Shown: positions 34,816-46,697, counted from the stretch's first letter. The stretch: 64,000 nt of DNA from Pseudocercospora fijiensis CIRAD86 (GCF_000340215.1 NW_006921539.1:1560507-1624506), one strand, 5' to 3'. The notes: a model not told the origin generated them from the letters alone. Translations and numbers: made by a program.

Positions 34816-37731
34816 TCACATTGTGCGCTTAAAACAAACAGTTATACAGTAACCTTAGGCATCTTAGCTAAGGCTATCTTTTAGAGACTCCGCAATAACA
34901 CCCCCGGGGTAGCATTGTTCCTAGATTCTATTAACATGTAAAAACAACTTCCTAAGCATCCAATCCACTACGCTAACTTACTACTACTTCAATGCACCGT
35001 AATCCTTACTAGCAATAACCTTATTAGCTAGTCGACTGTCCTAAACTCCTCCGTAGGTATTAAAGCTGTTAGCACTAAAGTACTCTACCTCGAAGCGAGC
35101 TTGATTAACGAGGAGATTAGTAGCCTTCTCCTATATAGCGTTCTCCTACTCGCGTAGATAGTCCTTAAGCTCCTCCTTACTAAACTAGAGGATTTATTCA
35201 ACTTCGTTCTAAATAACGTAACTTGACTAAGGAATTCTACCGACTAGGGCATCGGAAATATAACTAAGGCCTTCGACTAAGATAGCGGTAGGGAAGGCGA
35301 ACGGTACGAAGGTGTTAGAACCTAGAAGGGCGGTTAGATTGCGGTACGCCTTAGCAACCTTAGCGACGGTTAAGTTGTCGTAGCCCTTAATCTTAGTGCC
35401 GTCGATAATACGAGAGTAGCTAGGGTCGATTGATATACGGTCGCTCTTAGGCTTTAGATCGCTATACGGAAGGTATAGCATCTAAATAGAGACTTCGCAT
35501 TCCTTAAGAGGGTTGAGGATCTACTAAGCTGCCTCGCCTTCGTTAGGCTAACTATCGAATATATAGCCGAGGTCGTCGTTAGTAAGGTGCTTGTTAGTAA
35601 GCTTGCTAATCTTGTTTAGTAGAACTAGGCTACGGGCATTGAGCTTCTCAACCTAGTTCTCGAAGACCTCTAGTTCGTATATGCCCTCGACAACAGTTAA
35701 ACAGGCGGTCTTATCTTTAGACATAAGAGAAACCTTAATACGCAGATAGCTAGCACCCTTACTAGCTGCGAGCTTAACTATATCTTGTCCGAGACGAGAA
35801 GTCTCCTTAGTAGGGCAGTTCTTATAACCGCTATTACCTACCTTAAAGTACTTAGCAGGCTTAGGGACGGAGATAAGCTCGTATACGTAATCAGGTCGAA
35901 GGGCAACGGCTAAGAGCTACAAGGCGGGATACTAACGGACGATTTAGTTACTTACTCTATAGGTCTAAAGGGCATTACGGCCTTCCTGCTTAGATTTAGG
36001 CAGTTTACGCATATGCTAGAAGAATATGCGAAACTCCTCCTATATTAGGTCGACGACAAGAGGAAGGTGCGCTCTACGAGGCGACTATATCTAACCGAAG
36101 ACTCGAGGGAAGATAGCATTGCTAGTCTAACGAAAGCGGTCGAAGGAGGTGCCTTATCCGAGAATGCTAGTAATTAACTTGTAGCGACGCTTAGTTAGTG
36201 TAAGATCGCGAGTAATAGTGCTAGTAGGGTTAAATACGTAGAGTCCTAGGGAGGTCGGGGCGGCAGTAGGACGTCTAGGAAACTAGTTAGCATAACTAGT
36301 CTTAAGGGTAGTAAAGGCATCCTAATTAGCAACCTCGCGACTAATCTTTAATAGGCGACCGACGAGGACACTCGCCTTAGTACTAGCATAGAGACTATAG
36401 ACCTTGGTAGCCTTCTTGATATAGTTAGCATATATAGTGAACCGCTCTTTACCTAGCTTGCTAAGGTCGTCGAGCTGTTAACAGATAGATAGGGCGGCAG
36501 GAGCTTTGCCTATATCGGCTTTAGGAACTATATCGATGTTAGTAATAAGGTACGCAATAGAGTCGCCCTTATAAGAACTATAGATATTCTTAGTTAATAG
36601 GATCGGCGAGAGGCCTCTATCTCTACGCTCGCTAAAGGAGCCTTCGGAGGAGACATCTTCTAGTAGTGTATCTAGTATGTTAATATCCGAGTCACTATAG
36701 TTAGTACTATAGTTAGTACCCTAGTCGGTACTAGAAGGAGTGCTATACTTCTTAGTAGCCTTACGGAGGGCCTAGCGAGTATGCAATGCCTTCTTGCGCG
36801 CTGCTTCGGCCTTAGCGCGCTCGTCTTGAACTTCTTAAGGGACCTTGCGGTTACGGGTCGAGCGACGATCTTTAGCCTGTATTTCTATAGCGAGCGCAAG
36901 ACTAGTAGCCGTATCGGCCTCGGTTTCTAGGCGAAGAGCCTTGCGTTTAAGGACATTAACGATAGGAGCCTCTTAACCCTTAACAATAAAGCCTATACTA
37001 TTAATGCGACAGCCCTTCTCTTTTAGTAGATCTTTAGTTGTCTATACGTTAAGATCGACCTAGACAATCGCATCGTAGTACTTCTTCTAGTAGGCTGTCG
37101 TAAAGTCGTTAAGCGCAAAGGACAAGTTAAGTAGCTACTTGCCTACCTTCTTGCTAGCGGTAGATACGCGATAGATTATAGTACAGGAAAGATACTCGGC
37201 GCCTTAACGACGGACCTTATACTTATTAACGAACGAAGAGACCTGCTTAGTACGCTCTTATCTACCGTAGGCGAAGTTAATAAGGCTCTTAGGAAGACTG
37301 CTTAGTCCTCCCTAATGTTCGAAGGCCTAGTCGAGGGTCTTAAAGCGTAAGCGAATCTAGGTACCGGCAGTCTCGAGGCTATAGACGATAGGAAAGGCTT
37401 GTTTAATATCTATATCGTTAAGAACCTCGCGCTTAAAGATACGCTTACCGATAGACTAACGCAAGTTGTTTATACCGTACGTAACTAAGATAGCAGCCTT
37501 CTTAATGTTCCTATTAATAACGCGTAGCAGGGTACGAGCGTTCTAGATCTTCTCTTAAGGGTCTTTAAGGGCAGTAACGATCTAGAAGCAGTGCTCGAGG
37601 CTAGTTACAGTAGCTAAGGCGCTGTCGGATAGGGCTTCGATCGGAACTAGGGCGGCTAGGCTTAGGTTAATAGGGGTAGGTAGGTCGTTACTACTACTAG
37701 CGCCTAGCGGATTCGGGGCGCCGGAAGACAT
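34816..37731 (-). pseudogene. Gypsy third ORF, unknown function
   Basis: From MSSGAPNPLGASSSNDL (37731; an earlier in-frame Met at 37791) to a TGA at 34818-34816 the minus strand holds one frame of about 970 codons interrupted only by TAG and TAA. Readable parts include ATVTSLEHCF, EVLNDIDIKQAFPIVYSLE, RTKQVSSFVNKYKVRR, KAEAARKKALHTR and a stop-free 84-residue block at 35227-35481 (SDRISIDPSYSRIIDGTKIKG). It is Lys/Arg-rich with coiled-coil-like helices and shows no clear membrane segment or signal peptide, so it does not look like a typical envelope protein although it sits where env would be. I recognise no family. Confidence 0.6.
34894..34916. repeat. Palindromic 23-bp motif, copy b (in Gypsy)
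   Basis: Arms AATAACACCCC and GGGGTAGCATT around one C. Lies inside the 3' end of ORF3, near the 3' LTR. Confidence 0.8.
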
Positions 37732-38147
37732 AGTCGACCGAAGCGGAAGTAGGTTGTAAACGAGTTTGCAAGTGTATTCGTTGCTTAACAATAATAATTA
37801 AAGGGTTCGGATAGAAGGGGGGTAGTTAGGCGATAGCGAGTTAGTTAGTAACCGAGTAGAAGAAGGAGCTTAGGAAGCTCGCTTTAAATATAGTACGAAG
37901 GTAACGTAGTCCGTATGTTCCGCGCTAGTAAAGCAAACGGATAACGGCTACATGTAAAAGTAAAGCTATATACGAGGCTTCTTTATTGTTAGGGTAGGCT
38001 AAAGTTTAACAATCGATCTAGCTAATTGCTAGTAGCGACTACGCGCCTTTATTAACCTTTAGCTATCGTAGATTCTCGCGCACTCGAAATGTAACTAGTC
38101 AGTTCGAGTCCTTAGTAGAAATCTATAGTAGTGAAGCTAGCGGGACT

Positions 38148-38170
38148 AATAACACCCCCGGGGTAGCATT
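38148..38170. repeat. Palindromic 23-bp motif, copy c (in Gypsy)
   Basis: Identical to copy b. On the minus strand its ATG (38169-38167) is in frame with ORF3. Confidence 0.8.
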
Positions 38171-38445
38171 GGCTTTTCTCTAGAGATGCTCGGTAACGAG
38201 GAGCAAGTCGCCTAGGCCTAGCGCAGCTAATTCGTTAGTGCGTTAGCCTATAGCACTGCCGTTATAGATGTAGCATCACCTTTTATATTAGCAAGCACGT
38301 AAAGGTAGTCTGTGCGTTTACCTTCTTCCTTCTTCCTTCTTCTAAACGCTAAGCTTAATAGCCTAAGGTCCCTATTCTTAGAGGCTATCGGCCTAGGTTG
38401 CTATATCTATCTAAGAGCTAGGAAGGGAGAGGGTTAGGTTCGGCC

Positions 38446-38484
38446 GTTTTCCTAATGCTACCCTTAGGGTGTTATTAGGAAAAC
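38446..38484. repeat. 39-bp palindrome containing motif copy d (in Gypsy)
   Basis: The motif in the opposite orientation (38454-38476), extended by matching arms GTTTTCCTAAT and ATTAGGAAAAC. Confidence 0.8.
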
Positions 38485-38739
38485 ACGCCTCGTATAGTTC
38501 TATCTAAGGAAACAAGAGCAAAGGAATAAGGTTATAGCAACATCTCGAAGGTTAAAGAGCAAAACAATAGACAAAGTAAAAGCAAAAGAGGGCAATAACT
38601 ATAAGTATCAACACCGTAGGAACAAGTAGTAAGGACTAAAGCTATAGGGCGGCACTACATTAATAGCGCGGAGAACGATTGATAAGAGTAAGGAAGTAAC
38701 GTAGCAGAGGTAGACAGAGGCAAGGAAGAGCAAGCAATT

Positions 38740-41700
38740 ATTTAGTCTCGGGATCTAGCTATAATTCTAGGCGGTCTCTGTCGCTAGACTAGTCGAGCTC
38801 CTCCTCGGAGTTAGAGTTAGATAGCTAGAAGTCTAGTTTACTATCGGAATCAATATCGGAAATGCTCTGCGCGCAATTAATACGTATATAACCCTCCCTT
38901 TGTTTATAAGTCATTCCTAATAGCTTACTAAGATGTATCTAGGGATGCGTATAGTTGTCGGGCAGAATAGGATCTATAATCGCGGTAGGATCCTCCTCTC
39001 GATAGGCATCTAAGGTCGGTAGAGGGTCTATAGAGGTATTAACTTCCTCCTCGGTCGGGGGAGGACGGGTAGGCTCTCTCAACTCGACGACCTTCTTTAG
39101 GTTAGCCCAGGGGTGCGAGTGCTTTAAGGTAGCACTATTAAGTTCCTAAAGCCGGTACGCAGAACCATCGTAAAGGACCTCCTATACTCTATAAGGCCCT
39201 TTCTATTTAAAGGCTAGCTTATAGGAGTAACTGTACTCTAACTCGGACCGGTATAGGAGAACTATATCGCTAACCTTTAGAGGCTCCTAATTAATAGCAT
39301 TATAGTTATCAAAATACTACTTAGCCTCTTTACGAAGGCGCCGTTGTCGAGCAAGTCCCTCCTAAGAAGTAGTAGTTATATCCTTAAGAGCCTTAGCGCG
39401 TAGGGTAAGGAGATCCGCTCTAGTACGAATAGACCCCTAATCGTAAACGCTATACGTGCGATAGTACAACTTAATAGGAAGAACGGCGTCCCTCCTAATT
39501 ATAAGCTCTGCTAGCGTAAGTCTAGTCGTGTCGATAATAGTAGTTCGATCCGCTTAGAGAAGGGCCGGGACCCGGGTAGAGATAGGAACCGACCTGTCCC
39601 CTCTATTAGTTATCTTAGATAGGGCATCAATTAAAGACCGATAGCTACGTTTAACAATAGCATTCGACTAGGGATAGTACGGGGAGATGCGAACGTTTTT
39701 CGCCCTATACGAAACAAGCAGTGCTTAAACTTCTTTAGCTATGTTATTCGTAGCGTTGTCTAAGATAATCTCGTAGGGCGTTCCCTAGCGGCAAAAGAGA
39801 TCTTTAAATAGGAAGGTAGCTATGTTACGAGCATTAATAGCGCCGTAGCCCTTATAGAAATAATAGGCTTTAGGCTATCGAGAAAGACCTTCCCGAATAA
39901 TATAGAGGCTGTTGTTCCGGCTTAGATAAACCCTATTACCGTACTATCGCTTACTAACTAATTAGGCAGCGGGGATACGTAGCTCGCCTAGCCGACGGTA
40001 GCTATTCCTAAAATTGCACTTAGGACAGCTCTTATAGTAGCGAGAGACATCGGCCTATACGCTATCCTACTAGTAGCGCCGACGAAGGACATCGAAGGTG
40101 CCCTCCGCCGCCCGGTAGCCGAGCTTATCGTAAACGGAACGAAGGATCTCTTGTCGGGCTGCTAGGTCGTTAATAACACGCTAGAGAGGCGCATTAACTA
40201 TCGCTTGTCGCTAAAGGATTCGATCTTTAACTAGGAATCGTCGAGAATAGCGAATAACCCGACGGTATTAACTCTTTAACAGGCTAGGCGCTTTCTTCGT
40301 ATAGGTTAGGAAGTAGGCGATGTAATAGGAGTCGTCGGAGTAGACCCTATTAAGGATATCATCCCTCTCTAGTTTATCCGCCTTAGCTTTAGCCTAGTCG
40401 TTATCGTTAGCAGTAGGGCTCTCGTCGGGCTAGTTACTAGGTTAGTCGCTAGGTTAGTCGTCGGCAGTAGGCCTAGTAATCGCTAGCATAGCATTGATAT
40501 AGAAGGTAGCGAAGAAGATGCGGTTAATAACCGCGTCGATATCTTCTTCTTCTATCATTTCGGCAATGTCCTCTTCTATAGCAGGCCTCCTAGAAAGGCT
40601 ATCCGGTCTAGTATGCTTCTTCCTAGGAACGTAGAAGACGTCGAAGTTAAACAAATAGATCTAGGCAACCTACCGAGCTATCGTAGAGTTTGGTAGGTCG
40701 GAGGCTATACGGTTAAGCTAATAGACTAGCGTCTAAGCATCGATTTCTAGACGAAAGAATACACTAAAGAGCTATAGCCGGAACTTCTTTAGAGCCTTAT
40801 AGACTCTAAGGCATTCTCGCTTGCTAGTATCGTATCGGGCCTCGATCGGTTTCTATAGTCCGGAGTCGTACCTAATAGGATAACGCAAGGATAGCTCCTT
40901 ACGGTTACACTGCATTAGTATCTCGCTATAGCCTTCCCCGCTCGAGTCGATAGCAACAATTATCAAACCCGCACCCTCTAAGTAGTTAATAGATGTTAGT
41001 GCAGGTACGCTAACGAGCGCCTTAGTTACCGTGTCCTTAGCCGCTTAGTAAACGGAGGTCTATTCGAATTCAGCATCCTTCTTAAGTAAGGCGTATAAGG
41101 GCTTGTATACTAATGCAAAGTTCTCGACCTAGATACGGAAGTAGGAGACTACTCTAAGCTAGGTTCGGACATCCTTCTAATAGGTAGGATCCGGCTAGGA
41201 CACTATCTTTAGGACCCGTATATTATTAGGATAGCGGCCGTTCTTATTAGTTATAAACCCGACAATGTTCATTCGTTTGTATAGGAGCTAAAGCTTTTCC
41301 CTATACACCGTTAGGTTAGCTCGCTCTAGGTCGTAGAGGATACCGTCGAGGTTCTAAATGTATTCGAGAAAGAACCTACGGATACTAGGCTCTACTTCTT
41401 TATTGTCGTATCTGGTTTTAGGGCCCTTAATGCCGATATCGTCGAGGAAAGGCATCGCTATATAGGAGATATAGGCCGCGAGGACTTAGTTTATAATGCG
41501 AACGAACTAGGCCACTAAGTTAGTTGCCCCTTAGGGGAGGGTAGTTTGTCTATACAGCCTAAGAGGTATCTCGAAACTAGTAAGGTCGCGGCTATTAGGA
41601 TAGAGAGGGATCTGGTCGTAGCCCGAGAAAACATTAACTAGTAAGGCTACAATATAGTTAGTAAAAGCTTCCGAGAACCTATTAGTCTCTAGGGGAAGGT

Positions 41701-42484
41701 TAGCATCTCTAATCGTAACTACGTTGAACTTTTGTATAGCGTTAATTAGACGGTACTTCTTTAGTTCCCTAGGAGCTATCTTCTTTTAAACTAGGAAGTA
41801 TGGATTGCGATACGAGGCATAGGAAGGTTCTAAGGTGCTAGCCTTTACACGCTGTCGTATTATGTCCTTAACTATACCTCGTAGGCTTAGGTTTAGCTTA
41901 AAACCTAGATAGGCCTAAGGCTTATGCTCGATCGTACGGATCTTCTGCGGAGGGGCAACCTCCGGATTTATTCTGCCTAGGTAAGTGAAGTTATATGCTA
42001 ATACGGCCTCGCGATTGTACAGAAGCTCGTATAGCAAATCTAGCTTACGATCCGAAAGCTCGATGCTAGGTTTGATTTTCGCAAGCCTCTCCTCTATTAG
42101 CCTTAACCCCCTAGGGATAGTAGAGAACTTTTTGGTAATGTATTTCTAATCGTACGGACCATCCCTAGGTAGTAGTATCGCCTCCTAATCAAGGCACTTT
42201 TGTCGCTAGTTAGGATTTCCGCTAGGATTTAACCTATCGGTAATGTATACGCTACCCTTTACGGGCTTAATCTTATCGGCTACCCTCTTATATAGGGTAT
42301 ATATACTAATCGATTGTCGAACCCGAGCTCTCTCTCTTTGTCGCTAGGCCTAGAGATTAGCGTAACAAAATAGCGCGTAAACCTCTTTAGAAGTTTCCTT
42401 AAGTCGATAGGTATATAACTAGTAGTCCTAATTTATAACGCCGGCGAAAACGTTGGATTCGTAATAACACCCCCGGGGTAGCAT
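38740..42484 (-). pseudogene. Gypsy ORF2 remnant: reverse transcriptase, RNase H, integrase
   Basis: Frame of the minus strand beginning at or after the ATG at 42484-42482. RT: KKYRLINAIQKFNVVTIRD, SGYDQIPLY, FEIPLRLYRQTTLP, the catalytic FLDDIGI at about 41440. RNase H: LIIVAIDSSGEGY, then FNFDVFYVPRKKH and SLSRRP at 40454-40654. Integrase fills about 40300-39200 (zinc region and DDE core, many stops). The C terminus is hydrophilic (LREPTRPPPTEEEV) and ends near 38740. The frame is -1 relative to ORF1. Confidence 0.8.
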
Positions 42485-42485
42485 T
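42463..42485. repeat. Palindromic 23-bp motif, copy e (in Gypsy)
   Basis: Identical to copies b and c. On the minus strand it carries TAATG (42486-42482), which is the ORF1 stop and a possible ORF2 start. Confidence 0.8.
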
Positions 42486-45400
42486 AGACTCGCGCTCTAA
42501 TTGGTTAGTTCGGGTAGACCCGCGTCCGGTAGTAATGCCTCCGGCGACGACGTATAAGATAGCATTATTACCTTAACTCGTGCTTTAGGTAGTCGTTATA
42601 TTATACTCGCTATCGCTTCGAGCACTCGTCTTCTTAGTATAGAGCCTAGAAACTTGCCTTAACGTACGGAGCGGCGCACTTCTAGAAATGACCTATTTAA
42701 GCTATACTAACTTATAGCGCAGATTGCCGGTCTTATAACCGCGCCGTAGCGTTTCCCGAAGACCGTCTAGAAGCAGTAAGGATATCCTCGTAGGATTTGT
42801 AGCTAGTATTGCCGATATAACTAGTGAATACGACTCGGTTGCCCTTCTAGTTAGCGATAGTTCCCTCCTAGGAACCATCGTCGCAGTTGCGCTAGACACC
42901 TCGAGTTATACGAGACTATAGTCGACCTAGAATAATCGGCGTGTTTAGGTCGGCGGCAATCTAGAAGGTAAAGGAAAAGCATATGCCGAAGGCGTCTACT
43001 ATAACATTATAGCAAGCACCTACTAGCGCAACCTCCCTATTTACTCCCTATATACCTAGGGAAATGTCTCTGTTTATTAGCAGCCTAAGTTGTTTAGCCT
43101 AACGCTCACTTATAATAAGTAACTCCGAACTATTATTAAGCATTGCTAGCATCTGTTAACTATAGCTCCCGATAGTAACCTAAATATAGATAGTAGGGAC
43201 GACGGCGAAGGAACGGGTAACTGCGGAAAGGTCTATATTATTAGGGATAGAGTAAAGTTCTTTAGGTCGAGGAGGTCCTACTCGACCGATTTATTAGCTA
43301 GTAAACCGGATAGCTTTAATAGAAACTGAAACCGGAGTAGGGTCGGGATTATTACTATCCCCTCGGCCTATCTCCTTAACTCCCTCTTCGTTAGTATTAT
43401 CGATAGTCTCTTAGTTCTCGTAGGTCACCGATTCGCCTTCTGCTAACTCTTAGGCACCTGAAAATTCAGGAAGGAACTGCAGGGAAGAGACGTCGATATA
43501 GTCTTCTCGTCCCTATTTCCTTCGGAGGGTAGCGAGGTCTTTTATAAAGGTAGCATCGTTAGGGATTCGGCTCTAGAACAGGTTAGTAGGCAAACCGTAT
43601 ACTAGCAGCTCTCCTATAGATACATTAGACTTAAGGTCTAGGAACTATAAAGCCTAGAAGAGAGCGTTTGCCTTCGTGTCTAAGGAGTTAGCTAGGCTAG
43701 TACTATACTTTTTTATATACCTATTAAAGCGAAAGCTCTTTAGGTCGGATAACTTCCGTTTGTAGGCAGGTAGGTTAGCTAGGCCTAGGGTACCACTAAT
43801 GTCGGTAGTAATATCCTCTATATCGACCTCTAGAGTCTCTAGGACGACTAGGCTTTCTATAGGTAGGGTGCTAGGGGCGGTACTAGGTACGGTGCTAGAT
43901 CGGGCAGCGCGGTCTGCAGCTGTCTAGAGAGTCTTAGTTTTAGCGGTTAACTCTCGCTATTGCTTAGCCTTGTCGGCCGCCTTGTTCTTTAGTACCCTAG
44001 TAGGGGCTGCCGTACTAGGGCGAGTAGGGTTCTAAGGGCTCTTGCCCTTGCTTTAGGACTAGGTCTAAGACCGTATAGTAGCGTAGACATCTACACTATT
44101 CTTAGTAACCGCGTAAACATTAGTAACTGCGTCCGGATCCTAAGAAACAAAGTTGACTTTGACAGGCTTAGTAGTACCGTTACTGCTTCGCTCCTCAACC
44201 TGTTTTGCCCTAACCTTCTAAGTTTCTCGTTTAGTAATAGCGGCGAGGGTACTGTTCCTAGTGTCCTTAAACTCGATCTTGCCGCCGTACTTCTTTTCTA
44301 GAAGGGTCTTTAGCTAAGGCAGCTTCGGGGCTCTCCGATCCTATTCGAAATCAATCTTGTCGCCGGTATCTATATAGTAGAATCGGCCATTTACTTGCAT
44401 AATAAGCTTCCTTTTAAGAAGCTCTTTCTAGATAGGGTAGGACGATTAGACATGTTTGAACCCGCTATATATCTAGCACTTACTATCTAAGTTAGAATAG
44501 ATCTTCCGCATAGCGTAGACATCTACTAAAGGGGCTTTAGGGTAGTTAGGATCTAAAACCTAGTAGACTAGCGGTACATCGCCTAGTATAGTAGCATTAA
44601 TAACCTCCCTAACTCGCTGCAATGCTTTCGCATTTAGGTTTAGTTAGGCTAGGGATTCAGCTAAGTCCGCAACGTCTTAAGAGTACTTAGTAATAGTGGG
44701 AGTTACGGTCTTAGGACCACTTTGCGATTTAGGAAGGAACTTAGGTCCCTTATTTCCTAAGGCCTCTTTCCTAACCTATGCGCTAGGTTATTCCGGTCTT
44801 CGCTATAGATGAACTTCCTCGCATCGGCTGTACTATTAATGTCGGCCTTAACACACACTAGGACCTCTTTGTATTTCCTAAAACTCTTAGGATCGGACTC
44901 GCTAAGCTTGCAGCGACGGAAGATACGCTAAGCTATAGGCTACGGCAATCCCTAGAGGAGCAGCCTTGTTCTCTAAGAGTTTTCGAGGTTACTCTATTCG
45001 ATGCTATCCGCTAACTCGATAAACTCGCGGATATACCCCTTTAGGTCGTTATCCTTAGTGCGCCTTACTAAGTAGAGGGACTCGAGCTACGCACGACTAC
45101 CTTTAATACGACGGCTATCGCGCTCCCGATACTCCCTTATAAAGGCTATCTTAAAGGTCTCCTAGTTGGTATCGGACTTGTCGTCCCTTTCTAGGTAGCT
45201 AACTAGGGTTTTAAGGGTTTAGTAAAGCTTAGAGGAGGTAGTCCTCGTAAAGGACCGAATCTTGTACTAGTCGGATTCTCTATCGAGCTCGTAATCAACT
45301 AAGCCTTCCTTAAAGCGCTCAATATGTGCTATAGCGTTCTACCCTTCAAATAGGGGATTTGTAGTGCTCCCTAGTTCTAGCGGGCGACGCTTACTTTAAC

Positions 45401-45600
45401 GGAGAAGTTCAGTTTGCTTCTCTATTATCTTTATAATAATATTGTAGAGCGCCTCTAGCGTAGAGGGCGCAGGAGGCTTACTTATATTGACTAGTCGCTG
45501 CCTAATTTCTTCGTTGATAGGATTAGGGGCGTTTTCGGATTTAGAGGATTCCGCTAATTCTCGATGTTCGTTTTCGCTAGAGCTAGAGCTTATTCGATTG
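42484..45600 (-). pseudogene. Gypsy ORF1 remnant: gag and protease-like region
   Basis: The first part (45590-44770) is gag: LELGSTTNPLFEG, SYLERDDKSDTN, then LESLYLVRRTKDNDLKGYIREFIELAD-type spacing, the usual retrotransposon gag domain. Near 44765 the coding frame changes, and the second frame leads to a protease-like region at 43150-42850 (LLISERQAKQLR, ADLNTPIILGRL, GTIAN, NRVVFTSYIGN). It runs to a TAA at 42486-42484 inside the repeated palindromic motif. That stop may itself be a RIP product of CAA. Confidence 0.65.
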
Positions 45601-45736
45601 TTGTAAAATAGTTGAAATAGCTAAAATAGAATGCTATATAAAGTTGAAATGGAATGCTGTATGAATGTATTTTTAGTGTCTGTTTGGTTTGTTGTAATGT
45701 TGCTATACGAGAGAGTAGTGTATTAGGCGGTTTCTC

Positions 45737-45765
45737 CTAGTATTACCCCCGGGGTATTATTAGGA
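45737..45765. repeat. Palindromic motif, copy f, diverged (in Gypsy)
   Basis: CCTAGTATTACCCC and GGGGTATTATTAGG around one C, upstream of gag. CA and TG of the other copies are lost here. Confidence 0.6.
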
Positions 45766-46413
45766 TTTGGCCTCCTAGGGGTCGCCTAACTACCTCTAGG
45801 AGCTTAGTTTAGTAGATTTTGGACAAAAGCCGCTCGGAGGGAGAGACTACAATCTCTATTTATACCTAGATCCTAGAAACTAGCTCGTATCTCCTTTAGC
45901 TAGGCGGGGGGGGCGGTGGCCTTCTTTTTCTAGTAGAAGGCTAAGCACTGTCTAAGCGAGGCTGCGAATCTAGGATCGCCCTACCCGATTAATAGGGGGC
46001 TCCCCGGCTATCCGACCTGCAAGCCGTATTTGCTATTAATTGATGGTCTTAGCAAACTAAGCAAGGCCGATAGGTAATTAGTCTATCTCCTCCTTAGGCG
46101 GGGCTTATCTCGAGCAAGCGGTACTAAATAGGTCTTCGACCCGGAGCCGAGTCCTTAGAAGCTAGCTATAGCTATAGACTAGGCCCTAAGCTGTAACAGT
46201 CCTAAGGGTTTGCAGCTTTTCGGGGTTAAAGCGATGCCCTCGTTAAGAGGTTTCTCTGCTTGTCGTAATAGCCCCTTAAGATACTTCGGTATCGTCCGTA
46301 TCGTAGGCTCTTATCGTACCCTCGCTTTAGTTATAGCTATTCGTGCCTAGAGACTACCTTCAACATACCCGAACCTGTTAGATATAAAGAGATAGCCCTA
46401 CCTTCGGCTCTAA

Positions 46414-46693
46414 TAAAGGACGGAAACTAAAACCACTACTACCACCTATAGTAATAGTATAGGCTACCGAGGGTAACATAACCTATAGCAATATAGGCAG
46501 CTATGTTTAGCATAATAGGATAACAAGACGGTTGCTTAGGCTGATAACTAGAGCCCTACAATATAGGCATTATAGAAGTGTGACATAAACAATGTGCTAT
46601 ACGAGGTTGGTGCTCTATCTACAATACAGAAGGAGGCCTCTTATGTAGGCTCAAAACTCAGCCTAGGTATGTAGGGCCGGTTACCAGCTAATA
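46414..46693 (-). repeat. Gypsy 5' LTR (right copy)
   Basis: 280-bp partner of 34502-34781. The inner side (46400-46413) should hold the primer-binding site (minus strand gagccgaaggtaggg); the tRNA was not identified. Confidence 0.9.
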
Positions 46694-46697
46694 CTAG

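Larger units (their letters stand above)
37792..38739. other. Gypsy spacer between ORF2 and ORF3
   Basis: Contains two copies of the palindromic motif in opposite orientation (38148-38170 and 38454-38476). No conserved coding region seen. A weak ORF3-frame extension with only TAG/TAA stops runs from 38169 to 37792. Confidence 0.5.
34502..46693 (-). mobile_element. 12.2-kb Ty3/Gypsy LTR retrotransposon with a third ORF, RIP-mutated
   Basis: 280-bp LTRs at 34502-34781 and 46414-46693 and a CTAG duplication on both sides (34498-34501, 46694-46697). On the minus strand a purine tract GAAAGGGAGGGA lies directly before the 3' LTR at 34782-34796. Minus-strand order: gag and protease (about 45600-42486), reverse transcriptase, RNase H and integrase (42484-about 38740), a spacer of about 600-1000 bp, then a third ORF (37731-34816). 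RT before integrase makes it Gypsy. All frames carry many TAG/TAA stops and almost no TGA, the RIP pattern. Confidence 0.9.

Noticed and set aside
38095..38125. tRNA-like T-loop words (agttcgagtcc)
   Set aside because: No matching acceptor and anticodon stems nearby; it is inside RIP-mutated retrotransposon spacer.
30973..42485. Reading the palindromic motif as a conserved peptide (NATPGVLL or QCYPGGVI)
   Set aside because: The frame that is in use differs between copies, one copy is inverted and some lie in spacers, so the conservation is at the nucleotide level.
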